DNA of 64,000 bases from Paenibacillus montanisoli. Lineage in GTDB: Bacteria; Bacillota; Bacilli; Paenibacillales; Paenibacillaceae. Location of the stretch: the NCBI RefSeq assembly GCF_003268025.1, contig NZ_QLUW01000006.1, positions 62,001-126,000 on the forward strand, given 5' to 3'. The position numbers and the translations under genes are program-made. The notes beneath the pieces were generated by a model. That model saw only the letters and a list, made by a program, of their open reading frames with translations, was not told the origin of the DNA and made no database searches. Below, piece after piece: positions 27,101 through 35,516 of the stretch; position 1 is the first letter of the stretch, and each line of letters starts with the position of its first letter.

Positions 27101-29192
27101 GCAGACGGCGCAGCCCGCATTCGACTACTCCGGCCAGAAGATTTCCTCGAGATGGCAGTGGGAAACCGGCATCAGCTTAGGTACGGGCGCAGACGGCATC
27201 GAGCAGACGATCACCGGGCTGCAGCCGAATACGACCTATGCGGTCAGAGGCTTCCTGCGGGCCGGCTCGAGCGGTCAATCCGTGAGACTCGGCGTGAAGA
27301 ACTATGGCGGCACGGATTCGTATCAGGAAACGACCGCAACGACATGGGAAGAGAAGAACTTCACGTTTACGACGGGCTCAGCGAACACGAGCGTGACGAT
27401 TTACGGCTATAAGCCGACAACCGGCGGCTATGCGTTTGTCGACGATATTGCGGTCACCGCGACGACGGCTGTATCGGGAGGCAGCGACACGATGGCTCCA
27501 AGCGCGCCGACCGGCCTGGCAGCTTCATCGGTGACGGATACGACGGCTTCGTTGACATGGACGGCATCGACGGATAATGTAGGCGTCACCGGCTACAAGG
27601 TGTATCGAAACGGCGCGGAAGTTGGTACCGCTGCAGGCACCGGTTATACGGACAGCGGACTAACGGCAAGCACCGCGTACACGTATACGGTAAAAGCGAC
27701 CGATGCCGCGGGCAACCTGTCGGCAGCGAGCAATTCCGTTCAGGCGACGACAACGGCCGGTTCGGGCAGCGGATATTCGGAGAACTTCGAAAGCACGACG
27801 ATCGGGCAAATGCCTTCGGGGTGGACGGTCAGCGTCACCGGCGCTTCGGCTTCGGTGCAGCAAGCTGCCGACGGAGCGAATACGACGAACCGCGCGCTTG
27901 CCTTGACGCAATCGACCTACGGTTCGGGCGGGGCTTCCGCGACGAAGACGTTCACGGCGGCAACCGGAACGGTCACGATCGATACGCGCATGAAAGCGAG
28001 TCAGACCAATGCGCTTATCTCCGGCCCGATCTTACTGAACGGCAGCGGAACGCCGATCGTGCAAATCGCCTTCAGGGATAACGGGAAGTTCGGCTATGTC
28101 AGCTCGAGCATGGCGTGGACGGACACGACGATGTCGTACGCGGCGAACCAATGGTACGATGTTCATATCGTCGTCAATTTGGCGGCAGGCACGTTCAATT
28201 TATCGATCAACGGCACTTCCGTGTTGACGAATACACCTGTAATGGCGTCTTCCAGCAGCATTTCGCAAATTCAATTCGCGACGAACATGTGGTATCCGGG
28301 CACGGCTCATTTTGACAATATCCAAGTCGGCACCGGCAGCGGGGGCGGCGGGGATACGCAAGCGCCGACGGCTCCGACGGGCGTGACCGTTGCTTCGGTA
28401 ACGGATACGACCGCATCCTTGACGTGGACGGCCTCGACCGACAATGTGGGCGTGACCGGATACAAGGTGTACCGGAACGGCACGGAAGCGGGGACTGCAA
28501 CCGGCACGAGCTATACGGTCAGCGGATTGACGGCGAACACCTCGTACGCGTATACGGTAAAAGCTTACGATGCCGCAAACAATCTGTCGGCGGCAAGCAG
28601 CTCCGTCCAGGCCAAAACGAGCCTTTATGCGGAAAGCTTCGATAGCACGACGATCGGGCAAATGCCTTCGGGGTGGACGGTCAGCGCCACCGGCGCTTCG
28701 GCCTCGGCGCAGCAGGCTGCCGACGGAGCGAACGCGACGAACCGTGCGCTTGCCCTGACGCAGACGACCTACGGTTCAGGCGGAGCCTCCGCGACGAAAA
28801 CGTTCGCGGCGGCTGCGGGAACGGTAACCGTGGATACGCGCATGATGGCGAATCAGACCAACGCGCTCATCTCCGGCCCGATTTTGCTGAACAGCAGCGG
28901 AACGCCGATCGTGCAAATCGCCTTCCGGGACAACGGAAAGTTCGGCTACGTCAATTCCAGCATCGCATGGACGGATACGACGGTGTCTTACGCCGCGAAC
29001 CAATGGTACGATGTCCGCATTGTCGTCAATTTGGCCGCCGGCACGTTCAATCTCTCGATCAACGGGACAGCCGTATTGACGAACGCGCCAGTGATGGCAT
29101 CGTCCAGCAATATCTCGCAGCTTCAATATTCTACGAACATGTGGTACCCGGGCACGGCTTATTTTGATAAAATCCAGGTTTCTCAAGCCTAA
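24150..29192 (+). CDS. Large secreted parallel beta-helix protein with CBM-like, FN3 and laminin-G-like modules
   Basis: The 1680-residue protein starts at ATG 24150, which has GAGAGGA upstream and gives a clean signal peptide ending ASAAG (about 31); an upstream GTG at 24132 is unlikely. STYYVDAVNGND (about 32-43) opens a right-handed beta-helix of the pectate-lyase type, interrupted by laminin-G/DUF1080-like inserts (about 190-320 and 325-460). Carbohydrate-binding-like modules follow at about 770-880 and 945-1105. Two FN3 domains (about 1113-1205 and 1398-1490) each precede a near-identical beta-sandwich. Secreted, single gene with strong terminator. A polysaccharide lyase or hydrolase is likely, but I cannot name the catalytic residues. 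Confidence 0.82.
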   Translation: MGKRILMLGLITALVSGMLMVSPPRQASAAGSTYYVDAVNGNDATGNGSTGSPWKTISKAAGIAAAGDTVKIRSGTYRETVKPANSGSAGSPITFMPDTGANVTVSGADPVTSPWTVHSGSIYKTSTSLNMGDFLDSVYVDGVANFLARSPNTPVGNLYDPNLYLAKYPETNRGVLVDPVNLTQANGYWDNAALFIADSGAWNFSSALGTTYTQGQLNLKTSQSAYSLKLSSYDNTLKLLGANGSELGSSNVTVQTNTTYNLKVTASGSSLNVYLNNGATPVITATDSALKEGSFGVGVESNNASIAATATFTNVNATITSQNPNQPTGRYTPNFASNIKGWAKDESAGYWTANGTTLTGYTQPQTTSGSSWYFSNTTAKDFTYSADVKLTSASGGIIYMQFRKEEPPGSVIDLADWGLGTPEYYIMGKLAALDYPGEWYYDKTTGTLYLRTTASDTPANHTVEVKARNLAFDLTGKSYITVSGINLFAATIDMTNGNNDVIDGINAKYLSEFNKGVTYSAGICLCGTNSTVKNSELQYSSGALVTISGSGNKLVNNLIHDGTYGPIVFNSAVEILGMNHLISHNEVYHSGRSLIGGEFYGSVIQYNNFHDGNYFATDTGLLYTAHNGLGNSEIHHNYWHGSGYRYNGPNGTRGDWVGGIYLDEHTTDALVYKNVTWSLPWHSIIANHFSDHVLIYNNTTYNTSDIYVSFPSYGIDAYKDRIVNNIATDALDTGASTIGALFSNNLTSGNPNYVNTSANDFRLQTWATASNALDYQGDNHFSATAGAYYQVRFNGTQIKLYSEKDTLMGIVGVSIDGGTETMVDTYSATHTGNTLVYTSPTLSAGQHTMKVRVTGTKNASSSYFWHVADRVDIINGSTTTTVNDSVVGTGNNQFEYVGGSDAINFGTPIRGITDGYVGSAPDAGAYESGGADWTAGVNFSNPPNPTYQLVDTDYKNLVVNGRLDLNRMRQPNIDSLYGWTKTNSQTAQPAFDYSGQKISSRWQWETGISLGTGADGIEQTITGLQPNTTYAVRGFLRAGSSGQSVRLGVKNYGGTDSYQETTATTWEEKNFTFTTGSANTSVTIYGYKPTTGGYAFVDDIAVTATTAVSGGSDTMAPSAPTGLAASSVTDTTASLTWTASTDNVGVTGYKVYRNGAEVGTAAGTGYTDSGLTASTAYTYTVKATDAAGNLSAASNSVQATTTAGSGSGYSENFESTTIGQMPSGWTVSVTGASASVQQAADGANTTNRALALTQSTYGSGGASATKTFTAATGTVTIDTRMKASQTNALISGPILLNGSGTPIVQIAFRDNGKFGYVSSSMAWTDTTMSYAANQWYDVHIVVNLAAGTFNLSINGTSVLTNTPVMASSSSISQIQFATNMWYPGTAHFDNIQVGTGSGGGGDTQAPTAPTGVTVASVTDTTASLTWTASTDNVGVTGYKVYRNGTEAGTATGTSYTVSGLTANTSYAYTVKAYDAANNLSAASSSVQAKTSLYAESFDSTTIGQMPSGWTVSATGASASAQQAADGANATNRALALTQTTYGSGGASATKTFAAAAGTVTVDTRMMANQTNALISGPILLNSSGTPIVQIAFRDNGKFGYVNSSIAWTDTTVSYAANQWYDVRIVVNLAAGTFNLSINGTAVLTNAPVMASSSNISQLQYSTNMWYPGTAYFDKIQVSQA
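27501..29190 (+). repeat. Tandem duplication of an FN3 plus beta-sandwich module
   Basis: Two units of about 860 bp (27501-28360 and 28362-29190) encode FN3 followed by a ~185-residue beta-sandwich. They are highly alike at DNA level; for example TCGGGCAAATGCCTTCGGGG occurs in both. This points to a recent in-frame duplication. Confidence 0.85.
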
Positions 29193-29195
29193 GAA

Positions 29196-29226
29196 AAACG
29201 GCGGCAGTCTTTGACTGCCGCCGTTT
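29196..29226. terminator. Bidirectional terminator
   Basis: AAACGGCGGCAGTC (29196-29209) pairs with GACTGCCGCCGTTT (29213-29226). It serves the secreted-protein gene and the convergent beta-mannosidase gene. Confidence 0.88.
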
Positions 29227-29238
29227 CGTTTGTGCTGT

Positions 29239-31791
29239 CTAGTTAATAGCGCGAACGGTTAATCCCGCTAATTCGAGCGTCGCTCCGCCGTAGATCGTAA
29301 TCGTACGCGTTTCGCCCGGCAGCAAATCGAAATAATGGTCGCTCAGCCGGAGATCATCAGGCAGACTGAAATGTACCGCATGAGCGAAGGTTTGCGACGT
29401 TAACGTGACCAGCAGGTCTTCGCCGTCGGCTGCGACGGACAGGATGCTGATCTTCGCGTCCGGCAGACCGAGCGTGCGCGTATCCCCCGGGCGAAGAATC
29501 GCCGGCTGGAGGATCGGCGTACCCCCGGTCCCGCATGGAATAGCCGCGAATACGCCGCCGCTGCGCGATTCCTTGGCAAACCGGTGCAGCACGCCTCGAG
29601 AACGCGCCGGAATGACGAGGTCGATCCGTTCCGTCCGCCGCTCATGGCCGTCGAAGGAGAGGAAGCCGCATTCAAGCGTTTCCGCGATCGGCGCATCCGT
29701 CTCGTTAATGGCGGTCACCTCCACCATGCCCGCCTGCTCGCGGAGAATGAGCTTCACCGGGGCAAATGCACGCCGAACGCCATAGTAGCTCAGCTTGCGC
29801 CGCAAGTAGTAGTCCACGATCGTCCAGCCGACTTCGCCCCAGCAGTCGTTGTACATCCAGAACAGGGCGCCGGAGCAGAACGGCTTGCTGCGGATCGATT
29901 CAAGCGAATATTGATACATCAGGCTTTGGCAGAGTCCTGCGTACAGCAGATAGTCATCGAGCGAAAGGTCGTCGCGATCCGAATAATGCTTCCGGATGCC
30001 GGCGCTCACGGTATCCTTCTCGAACGTATTCGTATGCAGGCCCCAAATGCGGCTGCCCGTGTCGATGGCCGCCCCGTCAAAATACGTCTCGATCGTCGAC
30101 AACCGGCACGGCCCGATATAGCCGTATTCCGATATGAACTTCGCCTGCACCTCGTCATAGATCTCCGGTGTGATGCGCCGCTGCATATCCGCGTTCATCG
30201 TGCCGTCATGCCAATGGTGGCGGTCGCCCATCGCGTTGCCGTTCGGATGCTCGCCCCCGTAAGGCGAGCTGTTCCAGTATGGAATATGCGGGCAGTTGCT
30301 ACGGATGAGCGCAGGCGCGATCTCATTGTAAATGACCGATCCGCCATAGAAGTCCGGGTGCCGGGTACCGTTCCACCATTCGTCAAAGCCCCAGTGGTTC
30401 TCGTTATTGCCGCACCAGAGCGCAAGCGAGGCATGATTGCGCAGCCGCCGGGTTTGATAGTCGATCTCCAGGGTCACCTCTTGCTTATACCAGTCCAGGT
30501 GGTCGGGGTATTTGCCGCAGGAGAACATGAAGTCCTGCCACACCAAGATGCCGTAAGCATCGCAGCGCTCGTAGAAAATATCCCGCTCATAGTGGCCGCC
30601 GCCCCAAATGCGCAGCATGTTGAAGCCGGCCCCCCGCGCCTCGCTAATTAGCGTCTCGTACTTCTCGTCGCTGACCCTGGCGATAATCGAGTCGGCCGGA
30701 ATCCAGTTGCCGCCTTTGCAGAAAACCGGCACGCCGTTCACTTCCAGCGTAAATTGCCGCTCGGCCTCATCGTCGCCGAAAAGGACAAGGTCCGTATTGA
30801 TGCGCACCGTGCGAATGCCGATTTGTACATCCGAATAAACCGCCAGCTCGTCCCCGCAAGCGAGCGAAGCTTGAACGGTATAGAGCGGCTGACTGCCCAT
30901 GCCGTTCGGCCACCATAGCCGGGCATCCGGCACCTCAATCTCGTAGGCCAGATAGTTGAGGCCGGAGCGCAGGCATAGCTGCTCGTTTGCCTCGGCCGCG
31001 GCTGCGCCGCTTCCATCCGGCTGCAGCAGCCGCAGCGACAGTTTCGCTTCCCGCGTTTTGAAAGCGTGGAGCTGCTCCGCCTCCACTTCAACGCGCAAAA
31101 GTGCCGCGCCGCCGCCAGCCGAGGCTTCAAGCGTCACGGCGCTTACGTTGCGAATGGCGATGGTACTGTCCGCTTCCAGCCAGGCGCCGCCGACGATCCC
31201 CGTCGTCGCCACCCGCGGACCCCAGTCCCAGCCGTAGACGAACTGCGGCTTGCGCACATTGGCGCGCCGGTCGTCGCCGCGCTTGCCGATGGTCGCGTTC
31301 TCGATTTCCGCGAGCGTTCCGGCCGTCATGACCATGTCCTGGGCGGACACGTGCTCCAGTCCAGACGTCACCCGGACGAGCAGCACGTTTTCTCCCTCGC
31401 GGAGCTTCTCCTTGACGTTGGCGCGGAACGGGTAGAAGGCGCTGCGGTGATGACCGAGATGGACGCCGTTCATCCAAACGTCGGCCTCCGAATCGAGCGC
31501 TTCCAGATGGAGCGTTATGCGCTCTCGCGAAAGCGTATCCGGGCCAAGCGAGAAACGCTTCATAAACCACCAGGACTTCGTTTCCGTCCACTCCGCGGCG
31601 AAGCAGTAATCGGCGAGAACCGGGTCTTTAATCTGGTCTTGTTCGATCAGCGGCATGTGGATGTCGCAGGGAAGCTTGGCGACGGGCAGCCATCCGGTTT
31701 CTTTGCCAAGCACGCGGTAAGCCTCGGACGGACCCGAGGACAAGTCTTCATGCGTCAATTGCCATTCTTCGTGGAGCGGAATTCGCAGCAT
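29239..31791 (-). CDS. GH2 beta-mannosidase
   Basis: The 850-residue protein has the GH2 order: a sugar-binding jelly roll (about 1-190, with FVYGWDWGPRVATTGI), an immunoglobulin-like domain, then the TIM barrel. The acid/base Glu is E464 in WCGNNEN, the form typical of beta-mannosidases, and the nucleophile is E555 in ISEYG. The C-terminus has further beta domains. No signal peptide is present, so it cleaves imported beta-mannosides in the cytoplasm. AAGGAG precedes the ATG. It is divergent from an AraC regulator with repeated TCTGCTGAT sites in the shared promoter region, and lies next to a GH38 gene, which suggests mannose-glycan breakdown. Confidence 0.92.
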   Translation of the reverse strand: MLRIPLHEEWQLTHEDLSSGPSEAYRVLGKETGWLPVAKLPCDIHMPLIEQDQIKDPVLADYCFAAEWTETKSWWFMKRFSLGPDTLSRERITLHLEALDSEADVWMNGVHLGHHRSAFYPFRANVKEKLREGENVLLVRVTSGLEHVSAQDMVMTAGTLAEIENATIGKRGDDRRANVRKPQFVYGWDWGPRVATTGIVGGAWLEADSTIAIRNVSAVTLEASAGGGAALLRVEVEAEQLHAFKTREAKLSLRLLQPDGSGAAAAEANEQLCLRSGLNYLAYEIEVPDARLWWPNGMGSQPLYTVQASLACGDELAVYSDVQIGIRTVRINTDLVLFGDDEAERQFTLEVNGVPVFCKGGNWIPADSIIARVSDEKYETLISEARGAGFNMLRIWGGGHYERDIFYERCDAYGILVWQDFMFSCGKYPDHLDWYKQEVTLEIDYQTRRLRNHASLALWCGNNENHWGFDEWWNGTRHPDFYGGSVIYNEIAPALIRSNCPHIPYWNSSPYGGEHPNGNAMGDRHHWHDGTMNADMQRRITPEIYDEVQAKFISEYGYIGPCRLSTIETYFDGAAIDTGSRIWGLHTNTFEKDTVSAGIRKHYSDRDDLSLDDYLLYAGLCQSLMYQYSLESIRSKPFCSGALFWMYNDCWGEVGWTIVDYYLRRKLSYYGVRRAFAPVKLILREQAGMVEVTAINETDAPIAETLECGFLSFDGHERRTERIDLVIPARSRGVLHRFAKESRSGGVFAAIPCGTGGTPILQPAILRPGDTRTLGLPDAKISILSVAADGEDLLVTLTSQTFAHAVHFSLPDDLRLSDHYFDLLPGETRTITIYGGATLELAGLTVRAIN

Positions 31792-31820
31792 CGTCTGTTC
31801 ATCTCCTTGCTATATTTCGT

Positions 31821-31893
31821 TCTGCTGATAGCGTATCATCCGAAGCGACGACGAATCTTCGTTTCTGCTGATTCGGATTTGCTCTCTGCTGAT
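31821..31893 (+). promoter_or_regulatory. Three direct TCTGCTGAT repeats, candidate AraC operator, with promoter
   Basis: TCTGCTGAT occurs at 31821-31829, 31864-31872 and 31885-31893. Spacings are 43 and 21 bp, about four and two helical turns. The last copy abuts a TATAAT (31893-31898) ahead of the AraC-family gene at 31924. Direct repeats 21 bp apart are the classic AraC-family arrangement. They lie between the divergent beta-mannosidase and regulator genes. Confidence 0.65.
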
Positions 31894-31923
31894 ATAATGG
31901 GGGCATATGGGAGGCGTCTGCCA

Positions 31924-32796
31924 ATGCTGCGACTAACCGCGCAAGAACTTATCCATCCACAGCTCGAAACGGAATTCTACTATCACCGCAAGCTGCAATA
32001 TTGGACGATTGTGCATGATCACGAAGACTTCTATGAATGCTTTCTGATTACGGAGGGCAGCGTTTATCATCTGGTTAATGGCGTGAAGCAATTGCTGACG
32101 GAAGGGGAGCTCGTGTTCATCCGCCCTGCCGATGTGCACAGCTACGAGCGATTCGGGGATGAGGAAGTGGAGCTGCTCAACATTAATTTCCGAACGTCCA
32201 TGATGGAGGAGACTTTTGCCTACTTGGGAGAGGGCTTCGAGCCGGCAAGGCTAATCGACCCGGCGCTGCCGCCGCGATGCAGCCTGATGCCGGAGCAAGT
32301 TGCATGGCTCATTGGTCAATACGAGCGTATCAGTACGATCAACGCTGACCATAAGGCCGCTATCCGGTCTGCAGCGCGCGGACTGCTCACCCAGCTGCTT
32401 GTCCAGCATTTCGCCCCGCCGCGCGCGGAGAACCATCCCGATGCGCCCAGGTGGCTGAACGAGCTGCTTGCCAAAGCGTGCAAGCGGGAATGCGTCACCG
32501 AAGGGATCGGCGCCTTCTACCGGCTGGCTCCCTATTCGCCTGAACACGTATGCCGGGAAATGCGCAAATATTTCGGTCTTACGCCAACGGAATGGCTCAA
32601 TGAACAGAGGCTTTTGCATGCCGCGCTGCTGCTCAAGCAGGGGGAGACCGCCATCGTCGATATCGGACTCGATTGCGGCTATAGCAGCCTCAGCTATTTT
32701 TACAAAGTGTTTGCGGCGAGATTCGCCATGACGCCCGCACGGTACCGAAAGCTGCACCGCAGGACCGCAATCCCTGCACGGCAGACGGGTTATTAG
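31924..32796 (+). CDS. AraC-family transcriptional regulator
   Basis: The 290-residue product starts at ATG 31924 (GGGAGG, 9-base spacing); the frame is open far upstream, but that part is antisense to the GH2 gene. The N-terminal cupin-like sensor (about 15-95, HDHEDFYECFLITEG) is followed by a C-terminal double HTH with VCREMRKYFGLTPTEWLNEQRL and ETAIVDIGLDCGYSSLSYFYKVFAARFAMTPARYRK. It is a one-component sugar-responsive regulator, probably an activator of the divergent beta-mannosidase gene and of itself. Confidence 0.92.
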   Translation: MLRLTAQELIHPQLETEFYYHRKLQYWTIVHDHEDFYECFLITEGSVYHLVNGVKQLLTEGELVFIRPADVHSYERFGDEEVELLNINFRTSMMEETFAYLGEGFEPARLIDPALPPRCSLMPEQVAWLIGQYERISTINADHKAAIRSAARGLLTQLLVQHFAPPRAENHPDAPRWLNELLAKACKRECVTEGIGAFYRLAPYSPEHVCREMRKYFGLTPTEWLNEQRLLHAALLLKQGETAIVDIGLDCGYSSLSYFYKVFAARFAMTPARYRKLHRRTAIPARQTGY

Positions 32797-32825
32797 CCGG
32801 CAGCACTCGATTAAACATCTAAAAA

Positions 32826-32855
32826 AACTATTATATTTCGAAAGAAACCATTATA
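32826..32855 (+). promoter_or_regulatory. Direct repeat upstream of the GH38 gene
   Basis: AACTATTATA (32826-32835) and AACCATTATA (32846-32855) match at 9 of 10 bases and start exactly 20 bp apart, about 70 bp before the GH38 ATG. Spacing of two helical turns suggests a regulator binding one face of the DNA. The regulator is unknown; the sequence differs from the TCTGCTGAT repeats. Confidence 0.4.
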
Positions 32856-32927
32856 GGAACGATTCTCCAATGCCGCTACAATTAGAAGTAACCTATTCAT
32901 TTTGAGCGCAAAGGAGAAGCCGTCCTT

Positions 32928-35387
32928 ATGAAATCGAACAAAAAGCATTGGAAAATCTATGTGATCCACCATTCTCATACCGATATCGGCTACACGGAAA
33001 GGCAAGAGAAGATCGAACAGTACCATGTAGACTTTATTCGTCAGGCCATCGCTATTTGCAATAACTCGCGCACCGATGCGCATCCCGAGTGGGAGGGCTA
33101 CAAATGGACCTGCGAAACGTTCTGGGCGGTGGAGAAGTTTCTGGAGCAAGCGACGGAGGAGGAGCAGGAGCAATTCGTCGCCGCGCTGCGCAGGGGCGAT
33201 ATCGAATTATCGGGTACCTACCTCAATATGACGGAGCTCATTAACTACGATCTGCTGCGCGGCATGCTTTCGCGTGCGGGAGCGTTCGCCGAACAGCACG
33301 GTCTTCCTGCGGTACGCTCGGCGATGACCGCCGACATCAACGGCTACAGCTGGGGCTATGCGCAAGCGATGGCCGATGCGGGAATCGAGCATTTGCTCTC
33401 CTGTGTCCATACGCATCACGGCATGTTTGCCGTCGGTCGCAAGCAAATCCCGTTCTACTGGGAGACGCCGAAGGGCCAGCGCCTGCTTGTGTGGAACGGC
33501 GAGCATTACATGATGGGCAACGACCTCGGCCTCAATCCCGACGGCGCGCTTTCGTATACGATCAAGGACGAGACGCCGGTGTGGGGCATTCCGGACGATT
33601 ACATGAAGCTGGCGGAGACGCGCATTTCGCGGTATTTGAACCAACTGGAGGCGGAGAATTATCCGTATCCGTTCCTCCTCGTCAACGTCATGGGGCTGCT
33701 GCGCGATAACGCGGCACCGAACGGCAGAGTGATGAGCTTCATCAAAGAGTGGAACGCGAAGCACGGCGAACGCGTCGAAATTGAAATGACGACGCTGAAC
33801 CGGTATTTCGATCTGGTCAAGCGGCAGGATGTGCCGATTCCGGTCTACCGCGGCGACTGGCCGGACTGGTGGTCCGACGGCGTGGCGTCGACGGCCATCC
33901 ATACCCAAATCTTCCGCAATGCGCAACGTATGCTAGGCGCGGTCAACCGGCTCGATCCGCAGCATGCCTTCGCAGGAGAAGCCGCGGTTCGCGATGCGGA
34001 GCAGCAGCTGATGATGTATGCCGAGCATACGTGGGGCTACCATTCCTCGGTACGCGAGCCGTGGCATCTCATGGTGCAGGAGCTGGGACTGCGCAAGGAA
34101 GCATACGCTGCAAATGCAAGCCGTGCCGTTCATACGGCGCTGGACCGCGTGCTCGTAGAGTGGGGCGATGCGCTGCTGCGGCCGAACCGGGCTTTTACGT
34201 ACAAAGTGATCAACTCATTCGATTATGCGGTACGGACGCTGGCTCATTTCTATATGGAGGATCAGTGGGAGCCGTCGTATTTCAAGGATGGGCTTGAGAT
34301 CGTGGACACGGAAACGGGCAGCATCATTCCGCATCAGCTGGAGGCGGTCAGTCGCGGCAACCAATTCGCGATCATGATCGAATTGCAGCCGAATGAGGAG
34401 CGGGTGTACGAAATCCGGCCTGCCGTTCAATCGGACTCGCGCACGACAAGCAGCACGCGGCTGCGCGGCAATGACGGCATTCACGATATTCCGAATCTGG
34501 TTCATCTCGGAGACGAGGAGAAGGCCGCCAAGCTGCGTATCAGCGAGAACGCCATCGAATCGCCGTTTGTGCGGATTGCCTGGAGAGCCGGAGCAGGCAT
34601 CGTCAGCTGGCTGGATAAAGAAACGGGCAAGGAGCTTATCGATCCAGGCAGCGCGCACGCGGCATTCACTCCGGTCTACGAGGTGACCCCTGCCGGCAAA
34701 ATGCAGCAAATGGCGAACGTCCGCCGCATCATGGGCCGTAACCGCAAAGGGATGAACGTGGAGCGCACGGCCGGCGAGCTGATCGGCGTGCGGGAGGTAA
34801 CGAACGGCCCGATCTACGGCATCGTGGAGCTTACCTATCAGCTCAAGGGACTGAGCTACTTTTCCTTGTTCCTGAAAGTGTTCCGTACCCAGCCGCGCGT
34901 CGAAGTGTCCGTTCGGATGCATAAGGACAGCGTATGGGATCCGGAGAACGTGTACATTTCGCTTCCGTTCGCGGGTGGTCGGGATGACAGCGAGCTGTGG
35001 TTTGAGAAGGCGGGCGCGCACATTCGTCCGGGCGTCGATCAGCTGCCGGGCACGGGGCTTGATTTCTACTGCATTCAAGAGGGGCTGTCCGTTCTTTCCC
35101 CAGGCCTCGGCCTGCTGATCGCGACGCCGGATACGCCGCTGATGCAAACGGGAACGCTTGCTTACGGGGAGCGTCAGGTTCACGGCCAGCAGGAGGCGGG
35201 CGTGAAGCATCCTCTGTACGCATGGGTGCTCACGAACTATTGGGAGACGAACTTCAAAGCGACGCTCGGCGGCTTCTATGAGTTCCGATATACCGTCGAA
35301 TGGGGCAGCCACATCGATTCCGCGGAGAAGGCGGCGCAGATTTGCCACAGTTTGAACCTGGAAACGATTTCGTTCCGATCAAAGTAA
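32928..35387 (+). CDS. GH38-like alpha-mannosidase
   Basis: The 819-residue protein opens KIYVIHHSHTDIGYTERQEK, the GH38 N-terminal signature in which a His and an Asp bind zinc. The nucleophile Asp is probably in MTADINGYSWG (about 128-138). YPFLLVNVMG, a YAEHTWGYHSS metal-ligand-like block (about 365) and C-terminal beta domains follow. It is cytoplasmic (no signal peptide) and shorter than the ~1000-residue lysosomal type. AAAGGAG precedes the ATG. Upstream is the AraC gene and downstream a YesN-type regulator with an ABC importer, so it likely processes imported alpha-mannosides. Confidence 0.85.
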   Translation: MKSNKKHWKIYVIHHSHTDIGYTERQEKIEQYHVDFIRQAIAICNNSRTDAHPEWEGYKWTCETFWAVEKFLEQATEEEQEQFVAALRRGDIELSGTYLNMTELINYDLLRGMLSRAGAFAEQHGLPAVRSAMTADINGYSWGYAQAMADAGIEHLLSCVHTHHGMFAVGRKQIPFYWETPKGQRLLVWNGEHYMMGNDLGLNPDGALSYTIKDETPVWGIPDDYMKLAETRISRYLNQLEAENYPYPFLLVNVMGLLRDNAAPNGRVMSFIKEWNAKHGERVEIEMTTLNRYFDLVKRQDVPIPVYRGDWPDWWSDGVASTAIHTQIFRNAQRMLGAVNRLDPQHAFAGEAAVRDAEQQLMMYAEHTWGYHSSVREPWHLMVQELGLRKEAYAANASRAVHTALDRVLVEWGDALLRPNRAFTYKVINSFDYAVRTLAHFYMEDQWEPSYFKDGLEIVDTETGSIIPHQLEAVSRGNQFAIMIELQPNEERVYEIRPAVQSDSRTTSSTRLRGNDGIHDIPNLVHLGDEEKAAKLRISENAIESPFVRIAWRAGAGIVSWLDKETGKELIDPGSAHAAFTPVYEVTPAGKMQQMANVRRIMGRNRKGMNVERTAGELIGVREVTNGPIYGIVELTYQLKGLSYFSLFLKVFRTQPRVEVSVRMHKDSVWDPENVYISLPFAGGRDDSELWFEKAGAHIRPGVDQLPGTGLDFYCIQEGLSVLSPGLGLLIATPDTPLMQTGTLAYGERQVHGQQEAGVKHPLYAWVLTNYWETNFKATLGGFYEFRYTVEWGSHIDSAEKAAQICHSLNLETISFRSK

Positions 35388-35516
35388 GGATAGGCAAACG
35401 AGCAGCAGGGGTGTTATCTTTGGGAGAGCCTGAAATGTCGTTTTTCAGCGCTTTTTCGGAGATACGCCCTTTTTTGGCATAGCAAGTGACAAACTTAACG
35501 AATCGGGGGATCCGTG

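Noticed and set aside
31066-31923. Long N-terminal extension of the AraC-family regulator
   Set aside because: The extension is antisense to the GH2 gene and has no AraC-like features; a good ribosome site and the cupin domain begin at ATG 31924.
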